A stretch of DNA of 64,000 bases, from NCBI RefSeq assembly GCF_042654345.1, contig NZ_JBHSGB010000014.1, positions 55,485 through 119,484 on the forward strand, written 5' to 3'. The notes below the pieces were generated by a model, which saw only the letters and a list, made by a program, of their open reading frames with translations, did no database searches and was not told the DNA's origin. Below are positions 1 to 8,517 of this stretch, piece after piece (position 1 is the stretch's first letter; each line of letters begins with the position of its first letter). The translations under genes and the position numbers were made by a program. This DNA comes from Pararheinheimera marina (GTDB lineage: Bacteria > Pseudomonadota > Gammaproteobacteria > Enterobacterales > Alteromonadaceae).

Positions 1-99
1 ATGCAGCACGCGGTCTGAACCAAAAATCCACAGCAAGGAAAACAGGCTGTATAACACAACGATTCGAAGGGCGCTTAGCGGGAACGCAGCTTTACTCAT
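1..99 (-). CDS. N-terminus of a membrane-anchored signalling protein (partial, runs off left edge)
   Basis: The first 33 codons of a minus-strand gene are visible, beginning at an ATG that overlaps the end of the YjbR gene (the stop TAA and this ATG lie within GATGAGTAA). The peptide reads MSKAAFPLSALRIVVLYSLF and continues LLWIFGSDRVLH. A short basic start, one hydrophobic helix and a W-I-F-G-S-D-R motif are common at the N-termini of PAS/GGDEF/EAL or sensor-kinase proteins in this bacterial group. That family placement is inference, because no catalytic domain is in the window. The overlap suggests co-translation with the upstream gene. Confidence 0.5.
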   Translation of the reverse strand, partial: MSKAAFPLSALRIVVLYSLFSLLWIFGSDRVLH

Positions 100-469
100 C
101 AGGGCTCACACTGGCTTGAATAACCAGCGCCTTTTGTTGCAGCCGTGGCAATTTCGCCACCACTTGTTGCCAGGAATGCTCAATCTGGCGCTGCAGTTCG
201 TTGTCGGGCACAGAGCCGTCAAGAACCACGGTATTCCAGTGTTTTTTATTCATGTGATAGCCAGGTTTTACCGCGCTGAACAGGTCGCGCAGCGCCTGCG
301 CCTGGTCCGGGTCACACTTCAGGTTGATACTGCTTTGCGTCGCGTCGCTAAACAAAATAGCAAACACCTTGCCTCTGACTTTGTAGACGTAGTAGTCGGG
401 GCCAAAAGGGAAATCCAGTTCGGCTCCGGTTTGCAACTGACAATGTTGCTGTGCCTGAATAAAATCCAT
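92..469 (-). CDS. MmcQ/YjbR family protein
   Basis: A protein of about 125 residues with the YjbR/MmcQ (CyaY-like fold) signature: an early F-P-F-G-x-x-x-x-V-Y-K-V segment, then K-V-F-A-I-L-F, then a C-terminal P-G-Y-H-M-N-K-K-H-W-N motif that is typical of the family. Members are small, soluble, possibly DNA-binding proteins of unclear role. The start at 469 (MDFIQAQQ) is preferred over the in-frame ATG nine codons upstream because AGGAG lies 4-5 nt before it. The stop overlaps the ATG of the next gene, so the two are probably one transcription unit. Confidence 0.8.
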   Translation of the reverse strand: MDFIQAQQHCQLQTGAELDFPFGPDYYVYKVRGKVFAILFSDATQSSINLKCDPDQAQALRDLFSAVKPGYHMNKKHWNTVVLDGSVPDNELQRQIEHSWQQVVAKLPRLQQKALVIQASVSPDE

Positions 470-529
470 GCGGCTCCTGCTCGAAAGGCTGCGCATGGCA
501 GCCTTTAAGGTTTTTTCGCCATCGCGGTA

Positions 530-2551
530 TTATTTCGCGGTCTGTAACTTCATCCAGCTGAAGACCTCGTTGTACCAGCGCTCCGCGTTCTGCGGTTTGA
601 GGATCCAGTGGTTTTCATCCGGGAAAATCACCAGTTTCGATTCAATGCCTTTGCGTTGCAGCGTGGTAAAGGCACCTAAGCCCTGCGCATAAGGCACACG
701 GTAGTCTTTTAAGCCGTGGATCACCAGCATAGGTGTTTTCCAGTTATCGGTAAAAGCAGCCGGGTTAAATTTGCTGTAATCCGCTTCTTTGTTCCAGACC
801 GGGCCGCCCATATCGTGTTCCGGGAACCACAGCTCTTCGGTGCTGCCGTAGAAGCTTGGCATATCAAACAAACCGGCATGGGTCACCAGACACTTAAAGC
901 CATCCGGCCAGTTGCCTGCAATCCAGTTCATCATAAAGCCACCATAGGACGCACCTAAAGCACAGGCGTTGTTACGGTCCAGCCAGGTCTCTTTCTCCGT
1001 GATATAGGCCATACCTTTTTGCAAATCCTGCAATGGCGCGCCGCCCCAGTCACGGGCAATAGAGTCGGTAAAGGCCTGACCATAACCGGTTGAACCGTGG
1101 AAATCGATCATCACTACGCCATAACCCTGCGCCGCCCAAAGCTGGGCATTCCAGCGGTAGTTAAACATATTGCCAAAGCTGCCTTGTGGGCCGCCGTGCA
1201 CAATAAAGGCGATCGGGTATTTCTGACCGGCTTTGAAATTCCAGGGTTTCATCCAGTAGCCATGCACGGTTTCGTCTTTAGCGCCCGGGAAACTGAACTG
1301 GTCAAACTCAGCCAGCTGAATGTCTTTCAGGTTGTCAGCGTTGACACTGGTCAGCGCTTTTGGCATGCCGGTTTCAGTGGTCAGCTCATAAATGTCGGTC
1401 GGTTTATTCAGGCTGTGATTGGTGAAAATCAGCTTGTTTTTCAGCACATTTAAATCGCCCGCTGTGCCGTCGGCATAGACTTTGGCGATATCACCAAACT
1501 GGGTGTTAATGGCAAAAATGCCGTGCTGCCCTGTGTCCTGCGCCGTCACGTAAATAGTGCGGCTGTCTGGCCCAAAGGCAAAATCACTGACCGAGCGGTC
1601 CCACTCAGAGGCCAGCTCTTTGCGCTCTCCGGTCACCATATCCAGCAGCATCAGGCCAAACCGGTCGGCTTCATACACCGGCTTTTTCATCGCCAGGTAA
1701 GCCATATAACGGCCATCACCAGAGAATTTCGGGCTGGCATCCCAGGCCGGGTTGTCGCGGGTCAGGTTGACCTTTTCACCGCCATTCACCGACACCTGGA
1801 AAATATCAAAGTTGGTGTGCCAGGCCTGGTCCACCCCAGGAATTTTGGCACTGAACACCAGGTTTTTGCCGTCTGGTGTAAACGCTACCTGCTCAATACC
1901 GGCAATGTCTGTGTTCCATTCCGGCATCAGGTTTTTCGCTTCCGTCACTTTATCCTGACCCAGACGGGCTACGTACAGCTGGCTGCGAAAGCCATCACCC
2001 CAGGTATCCCAGTGGCGCACCATCAGTTGGTCAAATACCATAGCGCTGTCTTTCTGACCCGCCGCCACCTGTTTGGCTTCCACTGTGCAGGCCACAGTTT
2101 CGCAGCCAGGCTTGCTGGCCAGTTGCAGTGCCAGGTAATTTTCATCGCCGGACAGCACAAAACCGTCCACGTCCAGTGGTAAGTCCGTCACTTGTCTGGC
2201 TTCACCACCGGTCAGCGGCAAACGCCAGATTTGCGATGAACCACTGCGTCCTGCGATAAAATACAGCGCGTCGGAATTTTTCGACCACTGCACGCCATGT
2301 TCGCGGTCGTCGCTAAAGGTCAGGCGGCTGACTTTATTGCCTTCCTGCAAGTCCATCAGGTACAAGTCAGCGCTGGTATCGGCCGGGTTTAAACCGCCAT
2401 TTTTCTGGCCGTACACCAGGTATCGGCCGTCAGGTGAGACATGAACGTCGTATAACTTGTTGAATTTGTTTAAGTGTTCGATAGTCAGTGGCGACTTGGC
2501 GACAGCTGCAGTGCTCATCAGAGCAAGTGCAACCAAAGATAAGGCTTTCAT
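530..2551 (-). CDS. Secreted S9 family prolyl oligopeptidase-type peptidase
   Basis: A serine peptidase of 673 residues. It has a Sec signal peptide (first ~18 residues, ending A-V-A-K), an N-terminal beta-propeller region with repeated D-G-R-Y/F motifs, and a C-terminal alpha/beta-hydrolase domain from about residue 420. The catalytic triad can be placed: Ser535 in G-A-S-Y-G-G, Asp616 in H-G-L-K-D-Y-R-V and His648 in D-E-N-H-W. H-G-G-P-Q-G supplies the oxyanion region. The family cleaves short peptides, often acylaminoacyl- or dipeptidyl-type, and this one should act in the periplasm. AGGAGA sits before the ATG. It stands alone behind the fumarase terminator. The exact specificity cannot be read from sequence. 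Confidence 0.9.
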   Translation of the reverse strand: MKALSLVALALMSTAAVAKSPLTIEHLNKFNKLYDVHVSPDGRYLVYGQKNGGLNPADTSADLYLMDLQEGNKVSRLTFSDDREHGVQWSKNSDALYFIAGRSGSSQIWRLPLTGGEARQVTDLPLDVDGFVLSGDENYLALQLASKPGCETVACTVEAKQVAAGQKDSAMVFDQLMVRHWDTWGDGFRSQLYVARLGQDKVTEAKNLMPEWNTDIAGIEQVAFTPDGKNLVFSAKIPGVDQAWHTNFDIFQVSVNGGEKVNLTRDNPAWDASPKFSGDGRYMAYLAMKKPVYEADRFGLMLLDMVTGERKELASEWDRSVSDFAFGPDSRTIYVTAQDTGQHGIFAINTQFGDIAKVYADGTAGDLNVLKNKLIFTNHSLNKPTDIYELTTETGMPKALTSVNADNLKDIQLAEFDQFSFPGAKDETVHGYWMKPWNFKAGQKYPIAFIVHGGPQGSFGNMFNYRWNAQLWAAQGYGVVMIDFHGSTGYGQAFTDSIARDWGGAPLQDLQKGMAYITEKETWLDRNNACALGASYGGFMMNWIAGNWPDGFKCLVTHAGLFDMPSFYGSTEELWFPEHDMGGPVWNKEADYSKFNPAAFTDNWKTPMLVIHGLKDYRVPYAQGLGAFTTLQRKGIESKLVIFPDENHWILKPQNAERWYNEVFSWMKLQTAK

Positions 2552-2562
2552 AACGTCTCCTG

Positions 2563-2593
2563 AAAAAACGCCCTGAAAGTCAGGGCGTTTTAG
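2563..2593 (-). terminator. Rho-independent terminator of the fumarase gene
   Basis: A perfect 12-bp stem (2565-2576 with 2580-2591) with a 3-nt loop, followed on the minus strand by a run of T. It lies between the fumarase stop and the peptidase ATG, so it ends fumarase transcription. Confidence 0.85.
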
Positions 2594-2609
2594 CTATTTT
2601 TTATAAGAT

Positions 2610-4133
2610 TCAGGCGCTTGGCTCGAGCTCAGCAATCTTCACTTTCCAGATTGCAGGTCCTTGTTTATGCACGTTATTCCCGTTGCTGTCAACCGCTACG
2701 GTCACTGGCATATCTTCCACGTCGAACTCATAAATGGCTTCCATTCCCAGGTCTTCAAAGGCCACCACGCGGGCCTTTTTAATGGCTTTCGACACCAGGT
2801 AGGCTGCACCGCCCACCGCCATCAGATACACAGCTTTGTGCTCTTTGATGCTGTCGACCGTTTTGTCGCCGCGCTCAGACTTACCAATCATGCCCAATAA
2901 GCCAGTCTGGCTCAGCATCATGTCAGTAAATTTGTCCATCCGTGTGGCTGTGGTCGGACCGGCCGGGCCCACCACTTCGTCACCGACGGCGTCGACAGGG
3001 CCAACGTAATAAATGAATTTGTTTTTGAAATCGACACCGGCTGGTAAGCCTTCGCCTTTGGCCAGCATATCGGCAATACGCTTGTGCGCCGCGTCACGGC
3101 CGGTCAGCATTTTGCCCGACAGCAACACAGTTTCACCGGCTTTCCAGTCCAGCACTTGCTCTGGGGTCACTGTGTCCAGGTTGACCCGGCGCACATTGGT
3201 GCCAAGCTCCCAGGTCACTTGTGGCCAGTCTTCCAGTTTTGGCGGCGTTAATACGGCCGGGCCAGAACCGTCCAGGTGGAAATGCACATGGCGGGTCGCG
3301 GCGCAGTTCGGGATCATCACCACAGGCTTAGACGCTGCGTGAGTGGCGACCGATTTAATTTTTACGTCGACCACTGTGGTTAAACCACCCAGGCCCTGAG
3401 CACCAATGCCCAGTTTGTTGACTTTGTCGTACAGCTCCAGACGCAGTTTTTCGTCCGCGGTTTCAGCGCCTTTTTCCAGCAGGTCCTGAATATCCACCGG
3501 CTCCATCAGCGCTTCTTTGGCCAGCACTGCGGCTTTTTCTGCGGTACCGCCGATACCAATGCCGAGCATGCCCGGTGGACACCAGCCAGCCCCCATTTTT
3601 GGCAGGGTTTCCAGCACCCACTCCACCACAGAGTCAGACGGGTTCAGCATCACCATTTTGGTTTTGTTCTCTGAACCACCGCCTTTGGCGGCAATCATCA
3701 CTTCAACATGGTGGCCTGTTACCATGTCGATATGCACCACTGAAGGTGTGTTGTCTTTGGTGTTTTTACGGGCACCTGCCGGGTCGGCCACAATAGAAGC
3801 GCGCAGCGGGTTGTGCGGGTTCAGGTACGCACGGCGCGTTCCTTCGTCCACCATTTGCTGCACTGTCATGTCCGTTTTGTCCCACTTCACGTCCATACCA
3901 ATTTTGACGAAGCAGGTGACAATACCAGTGTCCTGGCAAATAGGCCGGTTGCCTTCAGCGGACATCCGCGAGTTGATCAGGATTTGCGCAATGGCATCTT
4001 TAGCGGCCGGGTTCTGCTCTTTGTGGTAGGCCTTTTCCAGAGCCTGTACAAAATCCAGCGGGTGATAATACGAGATGTACTGCAGCGCATCTTCGATGCT
4101 GTCGATGAAGTCTTGCTGGCGAATTACCGTCAT
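2610..4133 (-). CDS. fumA: Fumarate hydratase class I (iron-sulfur)
   Basis: A 507-residue two-domain class I fumarase that interconverts fumarate and malate in the TCA cycle using an oxygen-sensitive [4Fe-4S] cluster. The three expected cluster cysteines are present: Cys66 (P-I-C-Q-D-T-G), Cys185 (G-W-C-P-P-G-M-L-G-I-G-I-G-G) and Cys277 (P-N-C-A-A-T-R). The C-terminal half carries the beta domain with G-P-T-T-A-T-R-M-D. Length matches the E. coli FumA/FumB type. An AAGGG ribosome-binding site precedes the ATG. It is divergent from pabB across about 170 bp and ends in a strong terminator. Whether it best matches fumA or fumB cannot be resolved, so the symbol is generic. Confidence 0.93.
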   Translation of the reverse strand: MTVIRQQDFIDSIEDALQYISYYHPLDFVQALEKAYHKEQNPAAKDAIAQILINSRMSAEGNRPICQDTGIVTCFVKIGMDVKWDKTDMTVQQMVDEGTRRAYLNPHNPLRASIVADPAGARKNTKDNTPSVVHIDMVTGHHVEVMIAAKGGGSENKTKMVMLNPSDSVVEWVLETLPKMGAGWCPPGMLGIGIGGTAEKAAVLAKEALMEPVDIQDLLEKGAETADEKLRLELYDKVNKLGIGAQGLGGLTTVVDVKIKSVATHAASKPVVMIPNCAATRHVHFHLDGSGPAVLTPPKLEDWPQVTWELGTNVRRVNLDTVTPEQVLDWKAGETVLLSGKMLTGRDAAHKRIADMLAKGEGLPAGVDFKNKFIYYVGPVDAVGDEVVGPAGPTTATRMDKFTDMMLSQTGLLGMIGKSERGDKTVDSIKEHKAVYLMAVGGAAYLVSKAIKKARVVAFEDLGMEAIYEFDVEDMPVTVAVDSNGNNVHKQGPAIWKVKIAELEPSA

Positions 4134-4197
4134 GTTGTGCCCTTTTATCTCTGGTTCAGACGAGGTTACAGCCCCTGCACAGGCTATAGCGTCAGGA

Positions 4198-4226
4198 TTA
4201 ACTAATGGTGGTCAGGCTGTTATGAT
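4198..4226 (+). promoter_or_regulatory. Candidate sigma-70 promoter for pabB
   Basis: TTAACT (4198-4203) and TATGAT (4221-4226) are separated by 17 bp, matching the -35/-10 consensus at 4 and 5 of 6 positions. This would start transcription near 4233, about 70 nt before the pabB ATG. No experimental evidence; prediction only. Confidence 0.45.
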
Positions 4227-4303
4227 ACCGCGCAACCGATCCAGCGGCTAGTCGACCAAAGTCGTTTTGCTGGAAATTGACGATTGATCAAGATGAGTTT
4301 TGC

Positions 4304-5677
4304 ATGGCCACTGCGCTGTTATTAGCTGACACCCCTTCGGATTTAACCCGGTATTTTGCCGCTGTGGCACATCAACCCTGGGCATTGTTGTTTGATTCTG
4401 CGGCCCCTTCGCATGTGAACAGCCGCTTTCATCTGCTGCTGGCACAGCCGGTGGCCACCCTGATCTGCCGTGACGGCGAGTTAACCCTGAATAAAAACGG
4501 CCAGCAAAGCCAGTTTCAGGCCGACCCTTTTGCCACATTGCAGCAATTGCATCAGGAATATTTCCCCAAGCCGGTGGCTCCAGCGCAGCAGCCGCATTTG
4601 CCTTTTGCCGGCGGTTTGGCCGGTTTTTTTGGTTATGAGCTGGGCCAGTTGCTGGAACCTGTGCCAGAGGTGGCGGCACCAGAGCGCGCCCTGCCCGATT
4701 TAGCGGTAGGCCTGTACCTGTGGGCATTGGTGCTGGACCAGCAGCGTGGCGAGCTGTGGTACCTGGATGCCAGCGGCGACGCCAAGCAAAGCTGGCCAGA
4801 GCGGAAAAAGTTGTTTGACGGCAGCGTGACAACCACTGAGTTTTCGCTAAGCAGCGACTGGACCGCCAATATGGACAAGGCAAGCTACAGCGATAAATTT
4901 AACCGGGTGCAGCAGTACCTGAAAAGCGGCGACTGTTATCAGATTAACCTGGCGCAGCGCTTTTCTGCCCGTTACCAGGGTGACGAGTGGCAGGCTTACC
5001 TGAAACTACGCGCCAAAAATGCCGCGCCGTTTTCTGCCTTTATGCGGGTGCCGCAAGGCGCGGTGCTGTCGCTCTCACCCGAGCGTTTTATTGAAGTGAA
5101 ACAAGGCCGGGTGGAAACCAAACCAATTAAAGGCACTTTACCCAGAAGCGCCGACCCGGTGCAGGACGCCGCCAACGCACAAGAGCTGCAGCAGTCGGAG
5201 AAAAACCGCGCCGAAAACGTGATGATTGTCGACTTACTGCGCAATGACCTTGGTAAACACTGTGTGCCGGGGTCAGTCAAAGTGCCTTCCTTATTTGCCA
5301 TTGAGTCTTTTCCGGCGGTGCACCATTTGGTCAGCACAGTGACAGGTGAGCTCAACCCAAGTGCCGACGCCTTTGACTTACTGCGCGGCGCGTTCCCGGG
5401 CGGCTCTATTACCGGCGCCCCCAAAGTGCGGGCCATGCAGATTATTGCTGAATTAGAACCGCACCCCCGTTCGGTGTACTGCGGCGCCATTGGTTACATT
5501 AACCAACACGGCGATATGGATACCAATATCGCGATACGCACCCTGGTGCTGGCCGGTGGCGAAGCGCTGTGCTGGGCTGGTGGCGGCCTGGTGGCAGACT
5601 CAGAAGCCGCCAGCGAATACCAGGAAACCTTTGATAAGGTGCAGCGGATCCTACCTGTCCTTTCGGAGCAGCCCTGA
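4304..5677 (+). CDS. pabB: Aminodeoxychorismate synthase component I
   Basis: A protein of about 457 residues of the chorismate-utilising family (anthranilate synthase I-like). It makes 4-amino-4-deoxychorismate from chorismate with ammonia supplied by PabA, for folate. The C-terminal half shows the family blocks: G-D-C-Y-Q-I-N-L-A-Q-R, K-P-I-K-G-T-L-P-R (PabB-type lysine motif), P-G-G-S-I-T-G-A-P-K and C-G-A-I-G-Y. I chose the ATG at 4304; an in-frame TTG at 4277 would add nine residues. The stop overlaps the next start (TGATG), so nudL is translationally coupled. PabA is not in this window. Confidence 0.9.
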   Translation: MATALLLADTPSDLTRYFAAVAHQPWALLFDSAAPSHVNSRFHLLLAQPVATLICRDGELTLNKNGQQSQFQADPFATLQQLHQEYFPKPVAPAQQPHLPFAGGLAGFFGYELGQLLEPVPEVAAPERALPDLAVGLYLWALVLDQQRGELWYLDASGDAKQSWPERKKLFDGSVTTTEFSLSSDWTANMDKASYSDKFNRVQQYLKSGDCYQINLAQRFSARYQGDEWQAYLKLRAKNAAPFSAFMRVPQGAVLSLSPERFIEVKQGRVETKPIKGTLPRSADPVQDAANAQELQQSEKNRAENVMIVDLLRNDLGKHCVPGSVKVPSLFAIESFPAVHHLVSTVTGELNPSADAFDLLRGAFPGGSITGAPKVRAMQIIAELEPHPRSVYCGAIGYINQHGDMDTNIAIRTLVLAGGEALCWAGGGLVADSEAASEYQETFDKVQRILPVLSEQP

Positions 5678-6318
5678 TGCAGTGGCAGCAGTTTTACCCG
5701 CGTTTTTTGCTGCAGCAAGCAGAGCCGCATCAGCGGTTGCTGCCCGCGCAGGCGCGAGCGTCAGCGGTGCTGGTGCTGCTACGCGAAGGGACAGAAGGGC
5801 TGGAAGTACTGCTGACAGAACGAGCCGCCCATCTAAAGCACCACCCCGGGCAAATTAGTTTTCCGGGTGGCCGCCTTGAAGAGGGTGAAAGCAGCTGGCA
5901 GGCCGCCGTCAGAGAAAGCTTTGAAGAAGCCGGTGTGCTCGAGCGCAATATCAAAGCATTAGGCCAGTTGCCGGATTACGTGACAGGCACCGGCTTTTTT
6001 ATCTCGCCGCACCTGGCGCTGCTCACCAACGACCAGCCACTGGTGCTGCAAGCCGACGAAGTTGCCTCGGCGTTTTGGCTGCCACTGGCAGCGCTGACGG
6101 CCCCTGGCGCGCTTTACTCCGAGCTACGCCAGTTTGGCCCTGTACTGCACCGGCTGTATTATTTCCCTTACCAACACAAACTGATTTGGGGTGCCACCGC
6201 CGCCGTGCTGGTGAACCTGCTGCAACACACCACCTTCCTCGCCACCCCCCCTAACGCTGTAATAAACACCGACCAGTTACAAAGCGGGTTACAGTGCTGG
6301 TGGCTTTGGTTAGAATAG
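5677..6318 (+). CDS. nudL: NUDIX hydrolase, CoA pyrophosphatase (NudL-type)
   Basis: A 213-residue protein with the UPF0035 lead-in motif L-L-T-E-R-A...H-x-P-G-Q-I-S-F-P-G-G, running into a complete Nudix box (G-R-L-E-E-G-E-S followed by A-V-R-E-S-F-E-E-A-G-V). In the family this box coordinates magnesium for cleaving coenzyme A or similar nucleotide diphosphates. Length fits NudL. The ATG overlaps the pabB stop, the same pabB-nudL arrangement that I recall from enterobacteria. The C-terminal tail (Q-C-W-W-L-W-L-E) is ordinary. Substrate is inferred from the family. Confidence 0.85.
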   Translation: MQWQQFYPRFLLQQAEPHQRLLPAQARASAVLVLLREGTEGLEVLLTERAAHLKHHPGQISFPGGRLEEGESSWQAAVRESFEEAGVLERNIKALGQLPDYVTGTGFFISPHLALLTNDQPLVLQADEVASAFWLPLAALTAPGALYSELRQFGPVLHRLYYFPYQHKLIWGATAAVLVNLLQHTTFLATPPNAVINTDQLQSGLQCWWLWLE

Positions 6319-6349
6319 CCGCCATTCCAAGTTCACAAGAAGTATAACT

Positions 6350-7729
6350 ATGATCATCAGCGCATTTGATATGTTCAGCATTGGCATAGGCCCGTCCAGC
6401 TCTCACACGGTTGGCCCTATGCGTGCAGCCAAAAAATTCTGTGAAGAGCTGCGCTCACAAGGTTTATTCGACCAGGTTACCCAGGTAAAAGTGGAGCTGT
6501 TTGGCTCATTGGGCCAAACCGGCATAGGCCACGGTACCGGCAAAGCAGTGATTTTGGGCCTGTCAGGCTATTTACCTGAAACTATTGATCCAGACGCTGT
6601 ACCCGGCTTGCTGAAGCAGGTAGAAAGCAATGAGAGCATTCAGCTGGACCAGCAACGTGCTGTGCAGTTTCCGCGCGAAGGCGCCATTATTTTTCACCGC
6701 CGTAAAACCTTAAAAGAACACTCCAACGGCATGGAACTGATTGCTTATGCCGGCAACGACGTGCTGCTGAGCGAAATTTACTTTTCAATTGGCGGCGGTT
6801 TTATTGTCAAAGCAGAAGACTTCGCCCAGGAAAAAGAAGCGGCCAGCCAGTTTGCCGCCAATAACCCGCCCCCCTTTCCGTTTGAAAGCGGCGCCGAGCT
6901 GCTGAAGCTGTGTAAAGACAACGGCTTGTCTATTGCCGGCCTGATGATGGAAAACGAAAAGGTGCTGCGCAGCGAAGAGCAAATTCGCGCGGAGCTGGGC
7001 GCCATCTGGCAAACCATGGTGAACTGCATTAACCGCGGTATGCGCACCGAAGGCATTTTGCCGGGCGGCTTAAAAGTAAAACGCCGCGCCCCTGCCCTGT
7101 ACAAACGCCTTGCGGCTGAGAAAAGCGCCGACCCGCTGCAGGTGATGGACTGGGTGAACCTGTTTGCCCTGGCGGTGAACGAAGAAAACGCCGCCGGTGG
7201 CCGCGTGGTGACAGCCCCCACCAACGGCGCCGCCGGTATTATCCCGGCCGTGCTGATGTACTACGACAAGTTTATTCAGCCGGTGACGCCAGAGATTTAC
7301 AGCCGTTACCTGCTGACCGCCGCCGCCATTGGCATTTTGTATAAGAAAAACGCTTCTATTTCCGGCGCGGAAGTGGGCTGCCAGGGTGAAGTGGGGGTGG
7401 CCTGTTCAATGGCTGCTGGCGCGCTGACGGAGATTTTAGGTGGCAGCGTGGACAACGTTGAAAACGCCGCCGAAATTGGCATGGAACACAACCTGGGCCT
7501 GACCTGCGACCCGGTCGGTGGCCTGGTGCAAGTGCCCTGCATTGAGCGCAACGCCATGGGTTCGGTCAAAGCCATTAACGCCTCCCGTCTCGCGCTGCGC
7601 GGCACAGGCGAGCACAAAGTGTCATTGGATAAAGTGATCAAAACCATGTGGGACACAGGCCGCGACATGCAAAGCAAATACAAAGAAACCTCACGCGGCG
7701 GTCTGGCGGTAAACATTATCGAGTGTTAA
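6350..7729 (+). CDS. sdaA: L-serine dehydratase, single-chain iron-sulfur type
   Basis: A 459-residue enzyme converting L-serine to pyruvate and ammonia. The N-terminal beta domain contains S-I-G-I-G-P-S-S-S-H-T-V-G-P; the alpha domain holds the cluster cysteines Cys344, Cys386 and Cys397 (motifs G-C-Q-G-E-V-G and L-T-C-D-P...V-P-C-I-E-R). The last residue is cysteine (I-I-E-C), as in the bacterial enzymes where the tail cysteine reaches the cluster. AGAAG precedes the ATG. It follows nudL by 31 bp and may be in the same operon; two T-tailed hairpins lie downstream. Confidence 0.95.
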   Translation: MIISAFDMFSIGIGPSSSHTVGPMRAAKKFCEELRSQGLFDQVTQVKVELFGSLGQTGIGHGTGKAVILGLSGYLPETIDPDAVPGLLKQVESNESIQLDQQRAVQFPREGAIIFHRRKTLKEHSNGMELIAYAGNDVLLSEIYFSIGGGFIVKAEDFAQEKEAASQFAANNPPPFPFESGAELLKLCKDNGLSIAGLMMENEKVLRSEEQIRAELGAIWQTMVNCINRGMRTEGILPGGLKVKRRAPALYKRLAAEKSADPLQVMDWVNLFALAVNEENAAGGRVVTAPTNGAAGIIPAVLMYYDKFIQPVTPEIYSRYLLTAAAIGILYKKNASISGAEVGCQGEVGVACSMAAGALTEILGGSVDNVENAAEIGMEHNLGLTCDPVGGLVQVPCIERNAMGSVKAINASRLALRGTGEHKVSLDKVIKTMWDTGRDMQSKYKETSRGGLAVNIIEC

Positions 7730-7753
7730 ACCCAGCCAGGTTCTGGATAGTAA

Positions 7754-7778
7754 GGGTGCAGTTTACTGCGCCCTTTTT
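7754..7778 (+). terminator. Hairpin terminator after sdaA (GGCGCAGT-family hairpin)
   Basis: A 9-bp stem (7754-7762 with 7765-7773, one G-T pair) with a 2-nt loop, followed by TTTTTA. It belongs with the similar hairpins at 9640-9659 and 10792-10817, so it may be a repeated genomic palindrome serving as a terminator. Confidence 0.7.
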
Positions 7779-7804
7779 ATTTGGCAGACATCAGTCGTTT
7801 TGCT

Positions 7805-7830
7805 GGGGCGTACCTTGGTGCGCCCTTTTT
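7805..7830 (+). terminator. Second hairpin with T-tract downstream of sdaA
   Basis: GGGCGTAC pairs with GTGCGCCC across a short CTTG loop, followed by TTTTTATTT. It is a tandem backup terminator or another palindromic repeat. Confidence 0.6.
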
Positions 7831-7900
7831 ATTTCTTTATTCTTGCTGACAGATTGTTACAGCTTGAACACTGGTCACTCACCAGATGGTCAGGCGACCC

Positions 7901-7953
7901 GGACAGGGGTAACTACTGCGTTCGCCCGTTCGCGCCTCCCGCGCTCACTTTTA
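7901..7953 (+). repeat. Repeat A, forward copy (inverted relative to 9489-9552)
   Basis: The 31-nt core (about 7906-7935) is repeated in inverted orientation at about 9517-9548 with roughly one mismatch. Shorter shared blocks (GCTCACTTTT, GCAGT, CCCC) follow in the same order on both sides. The two copies bracket the IS630 remnant and the toxin-antitoxin pair. The rest of the 320-bp gap after sdaA holds only the two hairpins. Confidence 0.75.
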
Positions 7954-8049
7954 TATCGCTAACTACGCAGTCCCCCTGCCCGATTTGGTGGCCATCTAAG
8001 GTGGTTCAATACTGCTAAATACTGCTATCAATACAGCAAACATCTAATT

Positions 8050-8271
8050 CTAACGTCCATTAAAAATGGGATGTTTACCGTACCAGGTGAGCCAGCGATT
8101 CACTGATGAACGCCCCGCCTGAAGCACACGGGCGACTTCAGATTTGGAGGTCCCTTTTAACACCAGCAGAACCGCATTGGCTCTGCGGCATAGGTCTTTA
8201 TCTCTGGTTTTATGAATGACTTTCTTCAAACGACGGGTTTCAGCGCCATGGAAAAATGTTATTTTGTTCAT
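8050..8271 (-). pseudogene. IS630-family transposase remnant (N-terminal helix-turn-helix only)
   Basis: About 73 residues resembling the N-terminal helix-turn-helix of IS630/Tc1-mariner transposases: R-R-L-K-K-V-I, then R-R-A-N-A-V-L-L-V-L-K-G-T-S-K-S-E-V-A-R-V-L, then S-S-V-N-R-W-L-T-W-Y. Full IS630 transposases run to 330 residues or more and carry a DDE catalytic domain, which is absent here; a TAG stop ends the frame. ATG at 8271 is preferred; a TTG two codons upstream is possible. It is probably a dead fragment in a repeat-rich island, although a small stand-alone DNA-binding protein cannot be excluded. Confidence 0.6.
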
Positions 8272-8335
8272 ACTCAATGCGGTTAGTGATTTGTGTGGTT
8301 TGGCGACTGATCAGATCGCTCAAACCGCATTGAGT
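8272..8335. repeat. 13-bp perfect inverted repeat upstream of the IS630 remnant
   Basis: ACTCAATGCGGTT at 8272-8284 is the exact reverse complement of 8323-8335, with 38 nt between. It directly abuts the remnant's ATG. It could be an old terminal repeat, a tiny palindromic element or an operator. No matching pair was found on the other side of the remnant. Confidence 0.7.
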
Positions 8336-8373
8336 TCCCGCCTGCAAGTGATCTACTAATTGGAACAGTTATT

Positions 8374-8482
8374 TAGTTGTCCGAAATCTAAGTCATGCTC
8401 TTTTACTGGATTTGCGCACAGTGGTTTTCCAACGAAGCCACCGGGCTAGTCGCCGACAAACCAGGCGGGGGTGACTGCGAAG
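8374..8482 (+). repeat. Direct repeat B, copy 1 (about 109 bp)
   Basis: Nearly identical to 9369-9479: three or four substitutions and a 2-nt indel over about 110 bp. The copies flank the higBA pair in the same orientation. Sequence next to the higA stop (TAACAAAGCC on the minus strand) is complementary to GGCTTCGTT inside this repeat except for one base, giving an attC-like paired end. Confidence 0.85.
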
Positions 8483-8517
8483 CCGCAACGAAAAAGCTGT
8501 CGCCGTGATTGGCTTTG

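Noticed and set aside
1523..2182. A 219-codon plus-strand open frame inside the S9 peptidase gene
   Set aside because: It is antisense to a gene with clear catalytic motifs, has no family features, and reflects codon-position GC bias.
4248..4883. A 211-codon minus-strand open frame over pabB
   Set aside because: It is antisense to a well-supported gene and its product is low-complexity Pro/Arg/Ala-rich.
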